DNA of 64,000 bases from Pseudoclavibacter endophyticus (GTDB lineage: Bacteria > Actinomycetota > Actinomycetes > Actinomycetales > Microbacteriaceae). The stretch lies in the NCBI RefSeq assembly GCF_008831085.1, contig NZ_WBJY01000001.1, positions 1,550,001 through 1,614,000 of the forward strand, given 5' to 3'. The notes under the pieces are model-generated. The model was not told the DNA's origin. It saw nothing but the letters and a program-made list of their open reading frames with translations, and did no database searches. Within the stretch, counting starts at the first letter, position 1, and each line of letters starts with the position of its first letter. A program made the translations under genes and the position numbers. Positions 44,260 to 54,837 of the stretch are shown here, one piece after another.

Positions 44260-45600
44260 CTAACGGCGAGGGGATCTAGCTGCGCGCTTCTGCGAACGTC
44301 TCGGTTCGGCCGGAACCGGGTCCGCGATCTGCCCGAGAATGAGCGCGCACTGCAGGATCAGGGCCTCGCGAGCACCGGTCGCATCCCAGCCGATGAGCTC
44401 ACTGATGCGTTTGAGGCGGTAGCGCACCGTATTCGGGTGCACGAAGAGCTCGCGCGCCGTGCCCTCGAGCGAGCGACCATTGTCGAGATAGCACCATAGC
44501 GTGGCGAGCAGGTCGCTTTGGTGGTCGGCGAGCGGGCGGAAGATACGGGCGACGAGGGTCTGCCGCGCCAGCGGATCGCCAGCAAGCGCCCGCTCTGGGA
44601 GCAGATCGTCGGCCGGCACTGGACGATCGGCGGCACGCCAGGCGCCCGCGACCGCGAATCCGGCCAGCGCGGCGCGCGCGCTGCGCGACGAGTCGACGAC
44701 ACTCGGCACGGTCGGCCCCAGAACGAGCCGCCCCTCGCCGAAGAAGGGCTCGAGGCGCTTGGCGATATCGAGGAACGGCAGCTCCTCGCGACCCCGATCA
44801 TCCGCTTCGGCGTGCGGAGCGGCGCTCGGCGCGTCGCCGGGGCCACGGTTTCGCGCGTCGCCGGCGTCACCCGCATCCGTCGTCGCCTCCTCGTCGGAGG
44901 CGTGGGCGCGGCCGATGACGAGCACGAGGCGGTTGCCCTGCACGCCGATGAGCAGGTCGACATCGGCGTGCCTGGCCGCGCGGCGCAGCTGGTCGGCCTC
45001 GAGCATCTTCGGTGTTGTGCCGACGAGGACGGCGACTTCTCCGCGGCCGTGCCAACCGAGCGCGGCGATCCGGCTGGGCAGCTCGTCGTCGTGCTCTCCC
45101 GTGAGGATCGAGTCGACGACGAGCGCTTCGAGACGTTGATCCCAGAGCCCACGGGCCTCAGCGGCGCGAGCGTAGACATCGGCGGCGGCGAAGGCCACGT
45201 CCCGGGAGTACCGGAGCACCGCCTCGCGCACCTCGCCGTCGCCGTCCGCAACACGCTCCTCGACCACGCTCACGACGACGCGGATCAACTGGAGCGTCTG
45301 CTGCAGGCTGATCGACCTGAGCAACTCGCGCGGTGCCGCGTCGAAGACGTCGCGCGCGATCCACGGCTTCGATTCCGGGGAAGTTCGATCACCAACGTCG
45401 CCGTCGCCCCGCTCGAGCGAGCTCACGAACGAGGTGATGCCGGCCTGGGCGACCAGGCCGATCGCGCTGCGTCGGCCCGGCGGCATCTCGCTGTACCAGG
45501 GAAGCGTCTCTTGCAGTCGTTTCGACGTCGACGTCGCGAGCTCGCCCGTGTTCGCCCTGAGCCAGGCGAGCGTCTGTTGTTTGGTGCGTTGGTGCGGCAT
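44260..45600 (-). CDS. fasR: PucR/CdaR-type regulator, FasR-like activator of fatty-acid synthesis
   Basis: A 446-residue regulator. The C-terminal PucR-type helix-turn-helix (LEGTARELFVHPNTVRYRLKRI) is clear. The central part is a GGDEF-like/CdaR sensor region, interrupted by a low-complexity acidic insertion near residues 235-270 (SDEEATTDAGDAGDARN and following). In Streptomyces the homologous gene directly upstream of fabD is FasR, which activates the fab operon; here the place is the same, between aceE and fabD. A stretch with alternating purines near the fabD start might hold its site, but I cannot define it. The ligand is thought to be an acyl-CoA or acyl-ACP product. Confidence 0.82.
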   Translation of the reverse strand: MPHQRTKQQTLAWLRANTGELATSTSKRLQETLPWYSEMPPGRRSAIGLVAQAGITSFVSSLERGDGDVGDRTSPESKPWIARDVFDAAPRELLRSISLQQTLQLIRVVVSVVEERVADGDGEVREAVLRYSRDVAFAAADVYARAAEARGLWDQRLEALVVDSILTGEHDDELPSRIAALGWHGRGEVAVLVGTTPKMLEADQLRRAARHADVDLLIGVQGNRLVLVIGRAHASDEEATTDAGDAGDARNRGPGDAPSAAPHAEADDRGREELPFLDIAKRLEPFFGEGRLVLGPTVPSVVDSSRSARAALAGFAVAGAWRAADRPVPADDLLPERALAGDPLARQTLVARIFRPLADHQSDLLATLWCYLDNGRSLEGTARELFVHPNTVRYRLKRISELIGWDATGAREALILQCALILGQIADPVPAEPRRSQKRAARSPRR

Positions 45601-45619
45601 GGTGTGCGCGTCGCCCGTT

Positions 45620-48346
<2,727 letters not shown>

Positions 48347-48442
48347 GTTCGCCTCGTTTCTCGCCTGGGTGTGACTGTCGCTCGTGCGCTGTCGTGTCGC
48401 GGGCGGCGTCACCGTCGTGTGGCGACAACCGCCCCGATAGCT

Positions 48443-48461
48443 TAGTGGCGGAATGCCACAA
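48443..48461 (-). promoter_or_regulatory. Candidate operator upstream of aceE, shared with DUF3145
   Basis: Read towards aceE, TTGTGGCATTCCGCCACTA contains the dyad GTGGC-ATTCC-GCCAC. The DUF3145 promoter has TTGTGATTCGCCACTA in the same orientation relative to its gene; the two differ by three missing bases. A TAAGCT that could be a -10 box overlaps its downstream end. Confidence 0.45.
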
Positions 48462-48578
48462 CGAACGACGCGTCGGGCTTCCCGAGCGTGCCGCGACAAA
48501 CGCGTCGCCGCACACCCAGTGAGCTGGCACAATGGAACCGGACGCCGCGCATCCCCGCTCTCGGAGGTGGGCGTGTGA

Positions 48579-48651
48579 GGGCCTTTAGCTCAGCTGGTAG
48601 AGCGCCACGTTTACACCGTGGATGTCGTCGGTTCGATCCCGGCAGGGCCCA
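48579..48651 (+). tRNA. tRNA-Val (anticodon UAC)
   Basis: A 73-nt cloverleaf. GGGCCTT pairs with AGGGCCC including one G-T pair, the discriminator is A, the anticodon stem CCACG/CGTGG holds loop TTTACAC with TAC at 48612-48614, and the T-loop is GGTTCGATCCC. No CCA is encoded. Confidence 0.97.
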
Positions 48652-48663
48652 CCCAAAGTGTCT

Positions 48664-48705
48664 TACGGGAACATGCGACATCAGTAGATGTTGGGTTTTC
48701 CCGTA
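48664..48705. repeat. Long imperfect hairpin 12 bp behind tRNA-Val
   Basis: Outer arms TACGGGAA (48664-48671) and TTCCCGTA (48698-48705) and inner arms ACATC/GATGT share one centre around the loop AGTA. With wobble pairs nearly the whole 19-bp arm can pair. It may end the tRNA transcript or be the trace of a mobile element. Confidence 0.55.
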
Positions 48706-48785
48706 GTGGTCAGTGAAGCGGTCCTCCGCTACCTATGTGAGGCCGGGTGAGAGATCGAGCGATCCTGCGCTCGCTGGCTCGCGAA

Positions 48786-49502
48786 TCAATCGGGGCCCGG
48801 GGTGGGGCAGTTGATCCTGGCTTCGTACGCTGCGATGACGAGTTGCGCTCGGTCGCGAGCATGGAGCTTTGATCGGAGGCTGCCGACATGGGCCTTGACG
48901 GTGTGGGGGCTGACTGAGAGGCGATGCGCGATCTCGTCGTTCGACAAGCCCTTCGCGATGAGCGTCAAGACCTCCAGTTCGCGATTCGTGAGGTACTGGA
49001 CCCCCGGGCTTGTCGGTCGGGCCGAGTGCGGGCGTCCTGACGTGGGATTGTCCACGTAGTGGCGGATGAGCCGGTCAAGCACGGTTGGCGCGAAAAGGGA
49101 TTCGCCTGCATGCACCTTGCGCACCGCGTCGACGAGTTGCCCCGGGGTGGCGTCTTTGAGGAGGAACGCGCTGGCTCCCGCTGAGAGGGCCTCGAACACG
49201 TACTCGTCGAGTTCGAACATGGTGAGGATGATCACCTTCGGCGCACCATCCGTGCAATCGGCTGTGATCTGCCGTGTGGCATCGATTCCGTTCCCATCGG
49301 GCATCCGGATATCCATGAGCACCACGTCGGGCCGGAGGTCGAACGTCAGGCTCACGGCTTCGGTTCCGGTGCCGGCGTCGCCGATGACCGTCAGGCCCGG
49401 TTCGTGGTCGATCGCGATGCGCAGGCTCCGGCGGAGCAGCGGTTCATCGTCTACGAGGAGCACGGTGATGCTCTCGTATTCTCCTGACATGGTGTTCATC
49501 AC
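48786..49502 (-). CDS. NarL/LuxR-type response regulator
   Basis: A 238-residue regulator. The receiver domain has the acidic pair in LLVDDEP, phosphoacceptor Asp64 in VVLMDIRMPDG, the Thr in IILTMF and the Lys in FLLKDATPG. A linker of about 30 residues leads to a LuxR helix-turn-helix, LTNRELEVLTLIAKGLSNDEI then SVSPHTVKAHVGSLRSKL. Its start ATG overlaps the stop of the histidine kinase gene by 4 bp, so the two are coupled. The divergent ABC-2 exporter operon is the obvious target. Such systems usually sense antimicrobial peptides or envelope stress; here that is inference. Confidence 0.93.
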   Translation of the reverse strand: MMNTMSGEYESITVLLVDDEPLLRRSLRIAIDHEPGLTVIGDAGTGTEAVSLTFDLRPDVVLMDIRMPDGNGIDATRQITADCTDGAPKVIILTMFELDEYVFEALSAGASAFLLKDATPGQLVDAVRKVHAGESLFAPTVLDRLIRHYVDNPTSGRPHSARPTSPGVQYLTNRELEVLTLIAKGLSNDEIAHRLSVSPHTVKAHVGSLRSKLHARDRAQLVIAAYEARINCPTPGPD

Positions 49503-50392
49503 GGAGTACTCCCTCCGTCGGTGGGCAGTGAGGCCAAGACCCGGAAGCCGCTTTCGAACGGTCCGGTCACGAGCGTGCCGTCGTGGAGGGCGACTCTCTC
49601 GCGCAGCCCGATGATCCCGTGTCCGGTGCCCGGCACGGCATTCCAGCCCGGGGCTGGTCCCGCGTCCAGGATGTCGATGCGCAGTCTGGAGGCGGTCGCG
49701 GAGACGTCGATAGCTGCGCTGGTCGGGCCGGCGTGACGCGCGATGTTCGCGAGCGCTTCACGCACGATCGCACAGATCGTGACCTGCAGTTCCGCCGGCA
49801 ACTGCGCCCTCGTCTCGTCGCTGATGTCGAGTGATGCTGCGCCGATCCGAATGCCAGCCTGCTGCGCCTGCGCGACGATCTCGGGCAGTTGTGCCAGCGT
49901 GCCGAGCGGGCGAAGCGGTGCGGAGACCTCGGTGGTGCTGCCCTGGGGATCGCGCAGGAGCGTCAAGAGCTGCCGCAGCTGCGCGATCGCGCGCCGGCCG
50001 ACGCTCTCGATGTCATCGAGCGCCTGCTGCTGCTCGCCGGTATCGGAGAGTTTCGCCGTCGCTGCGCGCACCGTCATCAATCCGAGGCCGTGGGAGGCCA
50101 GGTCGTGCAGATCTCTGGCGATGCGGAGCCGTTCGTGGAGCACGGCGTCGGTTCGCGCCCATTCCTCGAGTCGCCTTTCGTAGCGGCGGCGCTGGCGTCG
50201 GGTGTATCTGATCGTCCATATGATGATCGCGACCATCAGCGAGAGATCGACGAACGTGACCCAGATCACGGCTGGTCCCGCTTCCCACGACAGCACAGCG
50301 AAGACCAGGACGCTGAGCGCGAGGAACGCCGCAGGCCACATCCACGGGATCCAGCTCGGACGGTGCGCGTTGCTGGTGCTGACTGCTTCCAC
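49499..50392 (-). CDS. Sensor histidine kinase, HisKA_3 type
   Basis: A 297-residue membrane kinase. Two hydrophobic helices (about residues 15-37 and 41-62) separated by only a few residues leave almost no extracellular domain, so it probably senses within the membrane or through its ABC partner. His96 in RIARDLHDLASHGLG is the phosphorylation site; the ATPase domain has REALANIARHAG as N-box and DAGPAPGWNAVPGTGHGIIGLRER-like G-boxes. It is the first gene of the kinase-regulator pair and is divergent from the ABC ATPase gene across 130 bp. Confidence 0.92.
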   Translation of the reverse strand: MEAVSTSNAHRPSWIPWMWPAAFLALSVLVFAVLSWEAGPAVIWVTFVDLSLMVAIIIWTIRYTRRQRRRYERRLEEWARTDAVLHERLRIARDLHDLASHGLGLMTVRAATAKLSDTGEQQQALDDIESVGRRAIAQLRQLLTLLRDPQGSTTEVSAPLRPLGTLAQLPEIVAQAQQAGIRIGAASLDISDETRAQLPAELQVTICAIVREALANIARHAGPTSAAIDVSATASRLRIDILDAGPAPGWNAVPGTGHGIIGLRERVALHDGTLVTGPFESGFRVLASLPTDGGSTP

Positions 50393-50522
50393 GCCTCCAG
50401 CGTAGGGAGCTTGGCCGGGAACGGGATCGCCCCAGGGTCTATGAGACTCGAGGGTAGTTGCGGCGTGGAAGACTGCACTCCGGGGTGATCAAAGCGAGGA
50501 GCGTCGCTGCTGAGCTAGAGAC

Positions 50523-51230
50523 ATGCTCACCTTCAGCGATCTTACGAAACGTCGCGGTTCCCGCGACATCCTGTCTCATATCGGTTTCGAGGCCAAGCCC
50601 GGCCGGGTGACGGGCTTCCTCGGCCCGAACGGCGCGGGGAAATCCTCGACGCTGCGGATCCTCCTGGGTCTGGATCGTGCGACCTCCGGCACCGCGCTGA
50701 TCGATGGACGGCCGTTCGCGTCGCTGCGGGATCCGATGCGGAAGGTTGGTGCGGTGCTGGACGGCTCCGGTGCGCATCGCTCCCGGACCGGGCGTGCGCA
50801 TCTACGCTGGGTCGCGCGTGCCGCGGGCATCGGCAACGACCGGGTCGAGCGGATGCTGGAGCAGGTGGGCATCGCGGATGCGGCGGGCAAGCGGGTCAGC
50901 ACGTACTCGCTGGGTATGGGCCGCCGCCTCGGTCTCGCCGCCGCGCTGATCGCCGATCCCGAGGCGCTGGTGCTCGATGAGCCGGTGAACGGTCTCGATC
51001 CCGAGGGCATCCGGTGGATCCGCCTCTTCCTGCGCGAGCAGGCCGAGCAGGGCAGGACCGTGCTGCTGTCCTCGCATCTGATGGGAGAGCTGGCCGAGAC
51101 CGTCGACGATGTGGTCGTGATCAGCAGGGGCGAGATCGTCGCCGACGGCACTCTCACCGAGGTCACGAGCGGATACGCCACGCTTGAGGACGCGTTCTTC
51201 ACGCTGACCGGGGATCGAGGCGTACGATGA
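50523..51230 (+). CDS. ABC-2 transporter ATP-binding protein
   Basis: A 235-residue ATPase. Walker A is GPNGAGKSS, the signature is YSLGMGRRLGLAAAL, Walker B is ALVLDEPVNGLDPEG, and the H-loop is LLSSHLMGEL. It belongs to the ABC-2 exporter group that includes antibiotic and lantibiotic self-protection systems. Its stop overlaps the first permease gene by 4 bp. The divergent two-component genes make this a typical stress-induced export module. It lacks the C-terminal extension found in DrrA-type proteins. Confidence 0.93.
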   Translation: MLTFSDLTKRRGSRDILSHIGFEAKPGRVTGFLGPNGAGKSSTLRILLGLDRATSGTALIDGRPFASLRDPMRKVGAVLDGSGAHRSRTGRAHLRWVARAAGIGNDRVERMLEQVGIADAAGKRVSTYSLGMGRRLGLAAALIADPEALVLDEPVNGLDPEGIRWIRLFLREQAEQGRTVLLSSHLMGELAETVDDVVVISRGEIVADGTLTEVTSGYATLEDAFFTLTGDRGVR

Positions 51231-51955
51231 GAGCGCTGCGCTCCGAGCTCTCGAAGCTCCTCAGCCTGCCGTTCACCTGGATCGCGGTGGCGACCGGGCT
51301 GATCATGCCCATCGGCATCACCGCGATCACCCGCGCGACCGGCGACCCCCGCGCGGACTCGAGCTTCAGCGAGTTCGGCCTCGGCGTCGCGGGTGTGATC
51401 GTGCTGGGGGTCGTGATCATCAGCAGCGAATACACCACCGAGGGTGAGGAATCCGCCTCCAGTCGACAGATCACCACGACGCTGACCGTGACGGGGTCGC
51501 GTCTGAAAGCGATGATCGCAAAGGCCCTCGCTCTGATCATCGCGACAGTGGCTCTCTGGATCCCCGGCATGGCCGGCGTGCAGACGGTGATGATGTTCTC
51601 CGGCGACCCCCGGGCGTTCGCCTTCGACGCGCAGACCCTCGGGCAGGTACTCGGCACGCTCGTCTACTGGGTGCTCACCGCGTTGCTGGCCTTCGCCCTG
51701 ACGATGATCGTCCGCAACGGCATCATTCCCATGGCCGTGCTGGTAGCGAACTCGTCGGCGGTCGCCGTGACCTATCTGCTGGCACGCGGGCTGGCCCCGG
51801 CGAACTACCTGCCCGACCTCGCAGGCCTGCGCATGTTCACCACCATCGACACCAACGTCGAGATCGCTCCGCTCGCCGGTGGCGTGATCATGGCGGCATG
51901 GGTGGCAGGGCTGCTCGTCGTGGCCGGGATCGTGTTCACCAGGAGAGACGCATGA
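51227..51955 (+). CDS. ABC-2 transporter permease
   Basis: A 242-residue integral membrane protein with six hydrophobic helices; MRALRSELSKLLSLPFTWIA is the usual opening of such permeases, followed by FGLGVAGVIVLGVVIISSEYTTE and ITTTLTVTGSRLKAMIAKAL, the coupling region. It overlaps the ATPase gene (ATGA) before it and the second permease gene behind it by 4 bp each. The two permeases resemble one another in their first 40 residues and probably form a heterodimer with two copies of the ATPase. Confidence 0.88.
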   Translation: MRALRSELSKLLSLPFTWIAVATGLIMPIGITAITRATGDPRADSSFSEFGLGVAGVIVLGVVIISSEYTTEGEESASSRQITTTLTVTGSRLKAMIAKALALIIATVALWIPGMAGVQTVMMFSGDPRAFAFDAQTLGQVLGTLVYWVLTALLAFALTMIVRNGIIPMAVLVANSSAVAVTYLLARGLAPANYLPDLAGLRMFTTIDTNVEIAPLAGGVIMAAWVAGLLVVAGIVFTRRDA

Positions 51956-52749
51956 ACAGCACCGTACCCGCACGGATCGCGCCCGCACGTACCGCGCACC
52001 AGGCGTTCCTTGACACCGTGCGTGCCGAGCTTTCCAAGCTCCTGTCACTCCGTCCGATGTGGCTCGCTGCCCTGGGCACCCTCATCGCCACGGTCGTGCT
52101 CGCGTACTTCCTCTCCAACAGCCTCGGCATCACCGCAGAAAGCGAACTGGGTCTGGGGGACGGCAGTGCGCAGTTCATCGACCTCGGGATCGTCGCGATC
52201 GGCTGGACCCAGATCGGGTTCTTCGTCCTTGGCGTCCTCGCCACCACCTCGGAGTACATCGGCGGGCAGATCCGCACCACCCTGACCGCCATACCGTCGC
52301 GCGGCATGCAGCGCCTCGCCGCGACTCTCGCGCTCATCGCCGTCGTCTTCCCGATCGCGGTCGTGACCGCCCTGGCGAGCATCGCAAGCGCACTGCTGGA
52401 GACCGGCATCTCGCCGAGCGCGCTGGATCCCGCGCTCACCATGCGCATCGTCCTCAACACCGCCGCGCATCTCACGCTGATGGCTGTGCTGGCCGCAGCC
52501 GTCGGCTCGATCATCCGCAAGGCCATCCCCGCGGCCGCCGTGTTCGTGGTCTACCTGACGATCCTCAGTCCAGTGCTGCAGGCATCGCAGTATCTGTACT
52601 TCCTGCCGGACATCGCCGCCTACACCCTCATGTACACGTCACCGCCCGAGGGGGCACCCGCCGCGCCGATCGCCTGGCTCACCATCATCGCGTGGACGGC
52701 AGCGCTCTACCTCCCCGCCCTGTGGCTGTTTCGGCGTCGAGACACCTGA
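51952..52749 (+). CDS. ABC-2 transporter permease, second subunit
   Basis: A 265-residue membrane protein starting at the ATG inside the previous stop codon (ATGA). After a 20-residue polar N-terminus, FLDTVRAELSKLLSLRPMWL matches the opening of the first permease. Helices follow in the same order, with TSEYIGGQIRTTLTAIPSRG as the cytoplasmic coupling segment. It completes the three-gene exporter. No further gene of the unit is evident downstream, where coding signal becomes weak. Confidence 0.88.
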   Translation: MNSTVPARIAPARTAHQAFLDTVRAELSKLLSLRPMWLAALGTLIATVVLAYFLSNSLGITAESELGLGDGSAQFIDLGIVAIGWTQIGFFVLGVLATTSEYIGGQIRTTLTAIPSRGMQRLAATLALIAVVFPIAVVTALASIASALLETGISPSALDPALTMRIVLNTAAHLTLMAVLAAAVGSIIRKAIPAAAVFVVYLTILSPVLQASQYLYFLPDIAAYTLMYTSPPEGAPAAPIAWLTIIAWTAALYLPALWLFRRRDT

Positions 52750-52997
52750 CTCATGAGACCCCGGCTGTTCGCATAGCGTCCACTTCCTCGTCGTGAAGCG
52801 TGTTGGAGGTCGTTCATGCCGCCGAGATCCTGCACGACAGCAAACAGTGTGTGGCCGAGCACTTCGAGGTATCCATCCACCACTCGACGTTCCAGATCGA
52901 TACAGCACGCGTCGCTGCCAGCGAACGTGACACCACGATCCACGACTGACACCAACGAACCGGGGGTCCGCGGGGCAACGACGCAAAGCGGTTCCAT
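52707..52997 (-). pseudogene. Possible small gene or gene remnant
   Basis: From the ATG at 52997 a minus-strand frame of 96 codons has coding-like composition in its first 65 residues (MEPLCVVAPRTPG, then CCIDLERRVVDGYLEVLGHT, then FAVVQDLGGMNDL), but its third-position G/C bias is weaker than in neighbours and the last part runs into the end of the ABC permease gene. The frame continues open upstream beyond the ATG without a good start. No family is recognised. It may be what is left of a longer gene, or chance. Confidence 0.25.
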
Positions 52998-53134
52998 CAG
53001 GCCCCGCGAGTCGGGCCCAGCGGGTCGCGGTGCTGACGCCGACACCTCCGAGAAGGCGAACACCGCCAGCGGCGTGGGGACGCGGCGGTTGTCGTCCTCG
53101 ACGGCGGCTTCGCAGGGCCGGTGCGTCCAGCGGG

Positions 53135-53776
53135 TCAGCTGTCGGCATCCGGTCGGTAGGGCTCCTCCCGTAGAGCGTGGGAGAGCACGAGCTTGAGGGC
53201 CAGCACCGGCCCGAACCAGTCCATGCCGTCCGGGGCGGCCAGCAGCGGTGCGGCCAGCACCAGCAGGGTGACCAGCGTGAACGCCGCCGGACGCGCCAGA
53301 TAGGTGGGTACCCGACTGACGACCACCACGGACAGCAGGCAGCCCAGGTACCAGCCGGTCGCCCAGGCCCAGGTGCCACCGGGCAGCAGCGCCGCCAGCA
53401 GGAACGGGTGCAGGTGTGCGGCGGTGAAGCCCACCGGGTGGTGCAGCAGCCGGCGCAGCAGCCCAGCATCCGCCGGCGGCGCGGAGTGGTAAAAGCGTTT
53501 TGCCGAACCCAGCGCATTGGCCGTGACTCCGCCGACGACGTCCAGCACGACCACCGCGACCAGTACCCACTGCCACCAGGACCACTGCGTCCCCTGGGCC
53601 ACGGCGACGAGGGCGACGACTCCCAGACCGGCCAAGGCGCCAGCCCAGACCAGCCCTCGCTCGACGGCCGTCGCCCCGGTGCCCATCAGCCAGTCGGGTC
53701 GCCCCGCCGGTACCCGCCAGGACACGACGACGGACCGCACACCGTCCGCGTCACGCACAGTCACCACCCCTCCCAC
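53135..53776 (-). CDS. Hypothetical integral membrane protein
   Basis: A 213-residue protein with five or six hydrophobic helices (among them GLVWAGALAGLGVVALVAVA, WVLVAVVVLDVVGG, LLAALLPGGTWAWATGWYLG and AFTLVTLLVLAAPLLAA). A polar segment with GGVTANALGSAKRFYHSAPP connects helices two and three and looks conserved. The first 30 residues (MGGVVTVRDADGVRSVVVSW) are polar, so a later start is possible. No family name can be given. Flanked on both sides by poorly coding DNA, it may belong to an acquired segment. Function unknown. Confidence 0.65.
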   Translation of the reverse strand: MGGVVTVRDADGVRSVVVSWRVPAGRPDWLMGTGATAVERGLVWAGALAGLGVVALVAVAQGTQWSWWQWVLVAVVVLDVVGGVTANALGSAKRFYHSAPPADAGLLRRLLHHPVGFTAAHLHPFLLAALLPGGTWAWATGWYLGCLLSVVVVSRVPTYLARPAAFTLVTLLVLAAPLLAAPDGMDWFGPVLALKLVLSHALREEPYRPDADS

Positions 53777-54070
53777 ACCGCTCGAGATTCACCGTTGCAC
53801 AGTTGGGCGCCGGGCTGATTGAAGGCTCGCGTTGACCCGTTCACAGTCTGCGACGGACGCAGCGGACGGCCGGTGACGAGAGGAGGCTCAGGCGCCGACC
53901 CGGCGTTCCCGAATCTACCGTCCGTGCCTGCTTGCGGAGGGCGAGGTGCAAAACTTTCGTCTTGATGGAGAGCGCATGCCCGATGAGACGCGCCATCATG
54001 GCGATCTGAAGTGTGAGCGTGGCGGCTCCCGGGGTGCTCCTGCTCCCAGAGGCTGAGTGCTCTGGCACGA
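53777..54070. other. 294-bp stretch without a supported gene
   Basis: Lower third-position bias and no good start with ribosome binding site. A minus-strand frame at 53841-54068 (75 codons, with MARLIGHALSIKTKVLHLAL inside) has atypical composition and may be a remnant. No repeat of the tRNA-Val end was seen here. Confidence 0.35.
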
Positions 54071-54076
54071 TAGCGT
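54071..54076 (+). promoter_or_regulatory. Candidate -10 box of a leaderless budA transcript
   Basis: TAGCGT ends 7 nt before the GTG at 54084; no ribosome binding site lies between them. Confidence 0.4.
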
Positions 54077-54083
54077 CGCCACC

Positions 54084-54812
54084 GTGACCTCACTCTCCGA
54101 CGGCGCCGTGACCCAGTTCGCCGTGCTCGACGCACTCCTCGCGGGTGTGTATGCGTCGGGCATGACGGTGCGCGACGCGCTCGGTCATGGTGACCTCGGA
54201 ATCGGATGCTGCGACCGCCTCGGCGGCGAAGTCGTCATCGTCGATGGTGAGGCCTTCGAGTGCACGGTCGACGGCCCGCCGTCGCCCATGACCGATGCCG
54301 CGATCCTGCCGTTCGTCGACGTCGCGGCGTTCCCTGTGACGGATTCGGCCGAGGTGCGCGATCTCGACCTCGAGGGGGTCACGGCCGCCGTCGAGGGGCG
54401 GCTCCTCAGCCGTAACTTGTTCCACGCGGTGCGCCTGGACGGAGTCATGGCCACGGCGCGCATCCGCGCGACGCCGCGACAGCAGCACCCGTTCCCTCCG
54501 CTCGACAAGGTGACGAGCGAGCAGGTCGAGACCGTTCTCGCGCGGCGGGCGGGAACCCTTGTGGGCTACTGGGCTCCCACCATCTACCAGGGCATCGCCG
54601 TGGCCGGGCTGCACCTGCACTTCCTCGCCGACGACCGCCTCGCCGGCGGACACGTGCTCGACCTGACCGTGGAGCGCGGCCATCTACGGCTCGTCGCCTA
54701 TGCCCGCTTCGATCTGCATCTCCCGGTCGACGACCTGTTCCTGCGCACCGAGCTCACCCACGATCGCGACCACCGTATCGTCGCGGTCGAGGGCGGCGTC
54801 GACGCTCGCTGA
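54084..54812 (+). CDS. budA: Acetolactate decarboxylase
   Basis: A 242-residue zinc enzyme that decarboxylates alpha-acetolactate to acetoin, diverting carbon from pyruvate or from branched-chain amino-acid synthesis. The zinc ligands appear in GLHLHFLADDRLAGGHVLD (HxH and the later His). The family start TQFAVLDALLAGVYASGMTV and the substrate-site RLLSRNLFHAVRLDG region are clear. GTG 54084 is used since it opens the family-like sequence and follows a TANNNT box. No acetolactate synthase or butanediol dehydrogenase is nearby, so it probably draws on the general acetolactate pool. The M23-like gene follows 25 bp downstream. Confidence 0.92.
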   Translation: MTSLSDGAVTQFAVLDALLAGVYASGMTVRDALGHGDLGIGCCDRLGGEVVIVDGEAFECTVDGPPSPMTDAAILPFVDVAAFPVTDSAEVRDLDLEGVTAAVEGRLLSRNLFHAVRLDGVMATARIRATPRQQHPFPPLDKVTSEQVETVLARRAGTLVGYWAPTIYQGIAVAGLHLHFLADDRLAGGHVLDLTVERGHLRLVAYARFDLHLPVDDLFLRTELTHDRDHRIVAVEGGVDAR

Positions 54813-54837
54813 GCATCGGGCGGGAGAGAAGCACGTC

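Noticed and set aside
48442..48681. Minus-strand frame with [22 protein letters not shown]
   Set aside because: Translation of antisense tRNA-Val; not a protein.
48579..54070. Integrative element inserted at tRNA-Val with attL/attR
   Set aside because: I looked for a second copy of the tRNA 3' end downstream and for an integrase or relaxase. None was found, so an integrative element is not supported.
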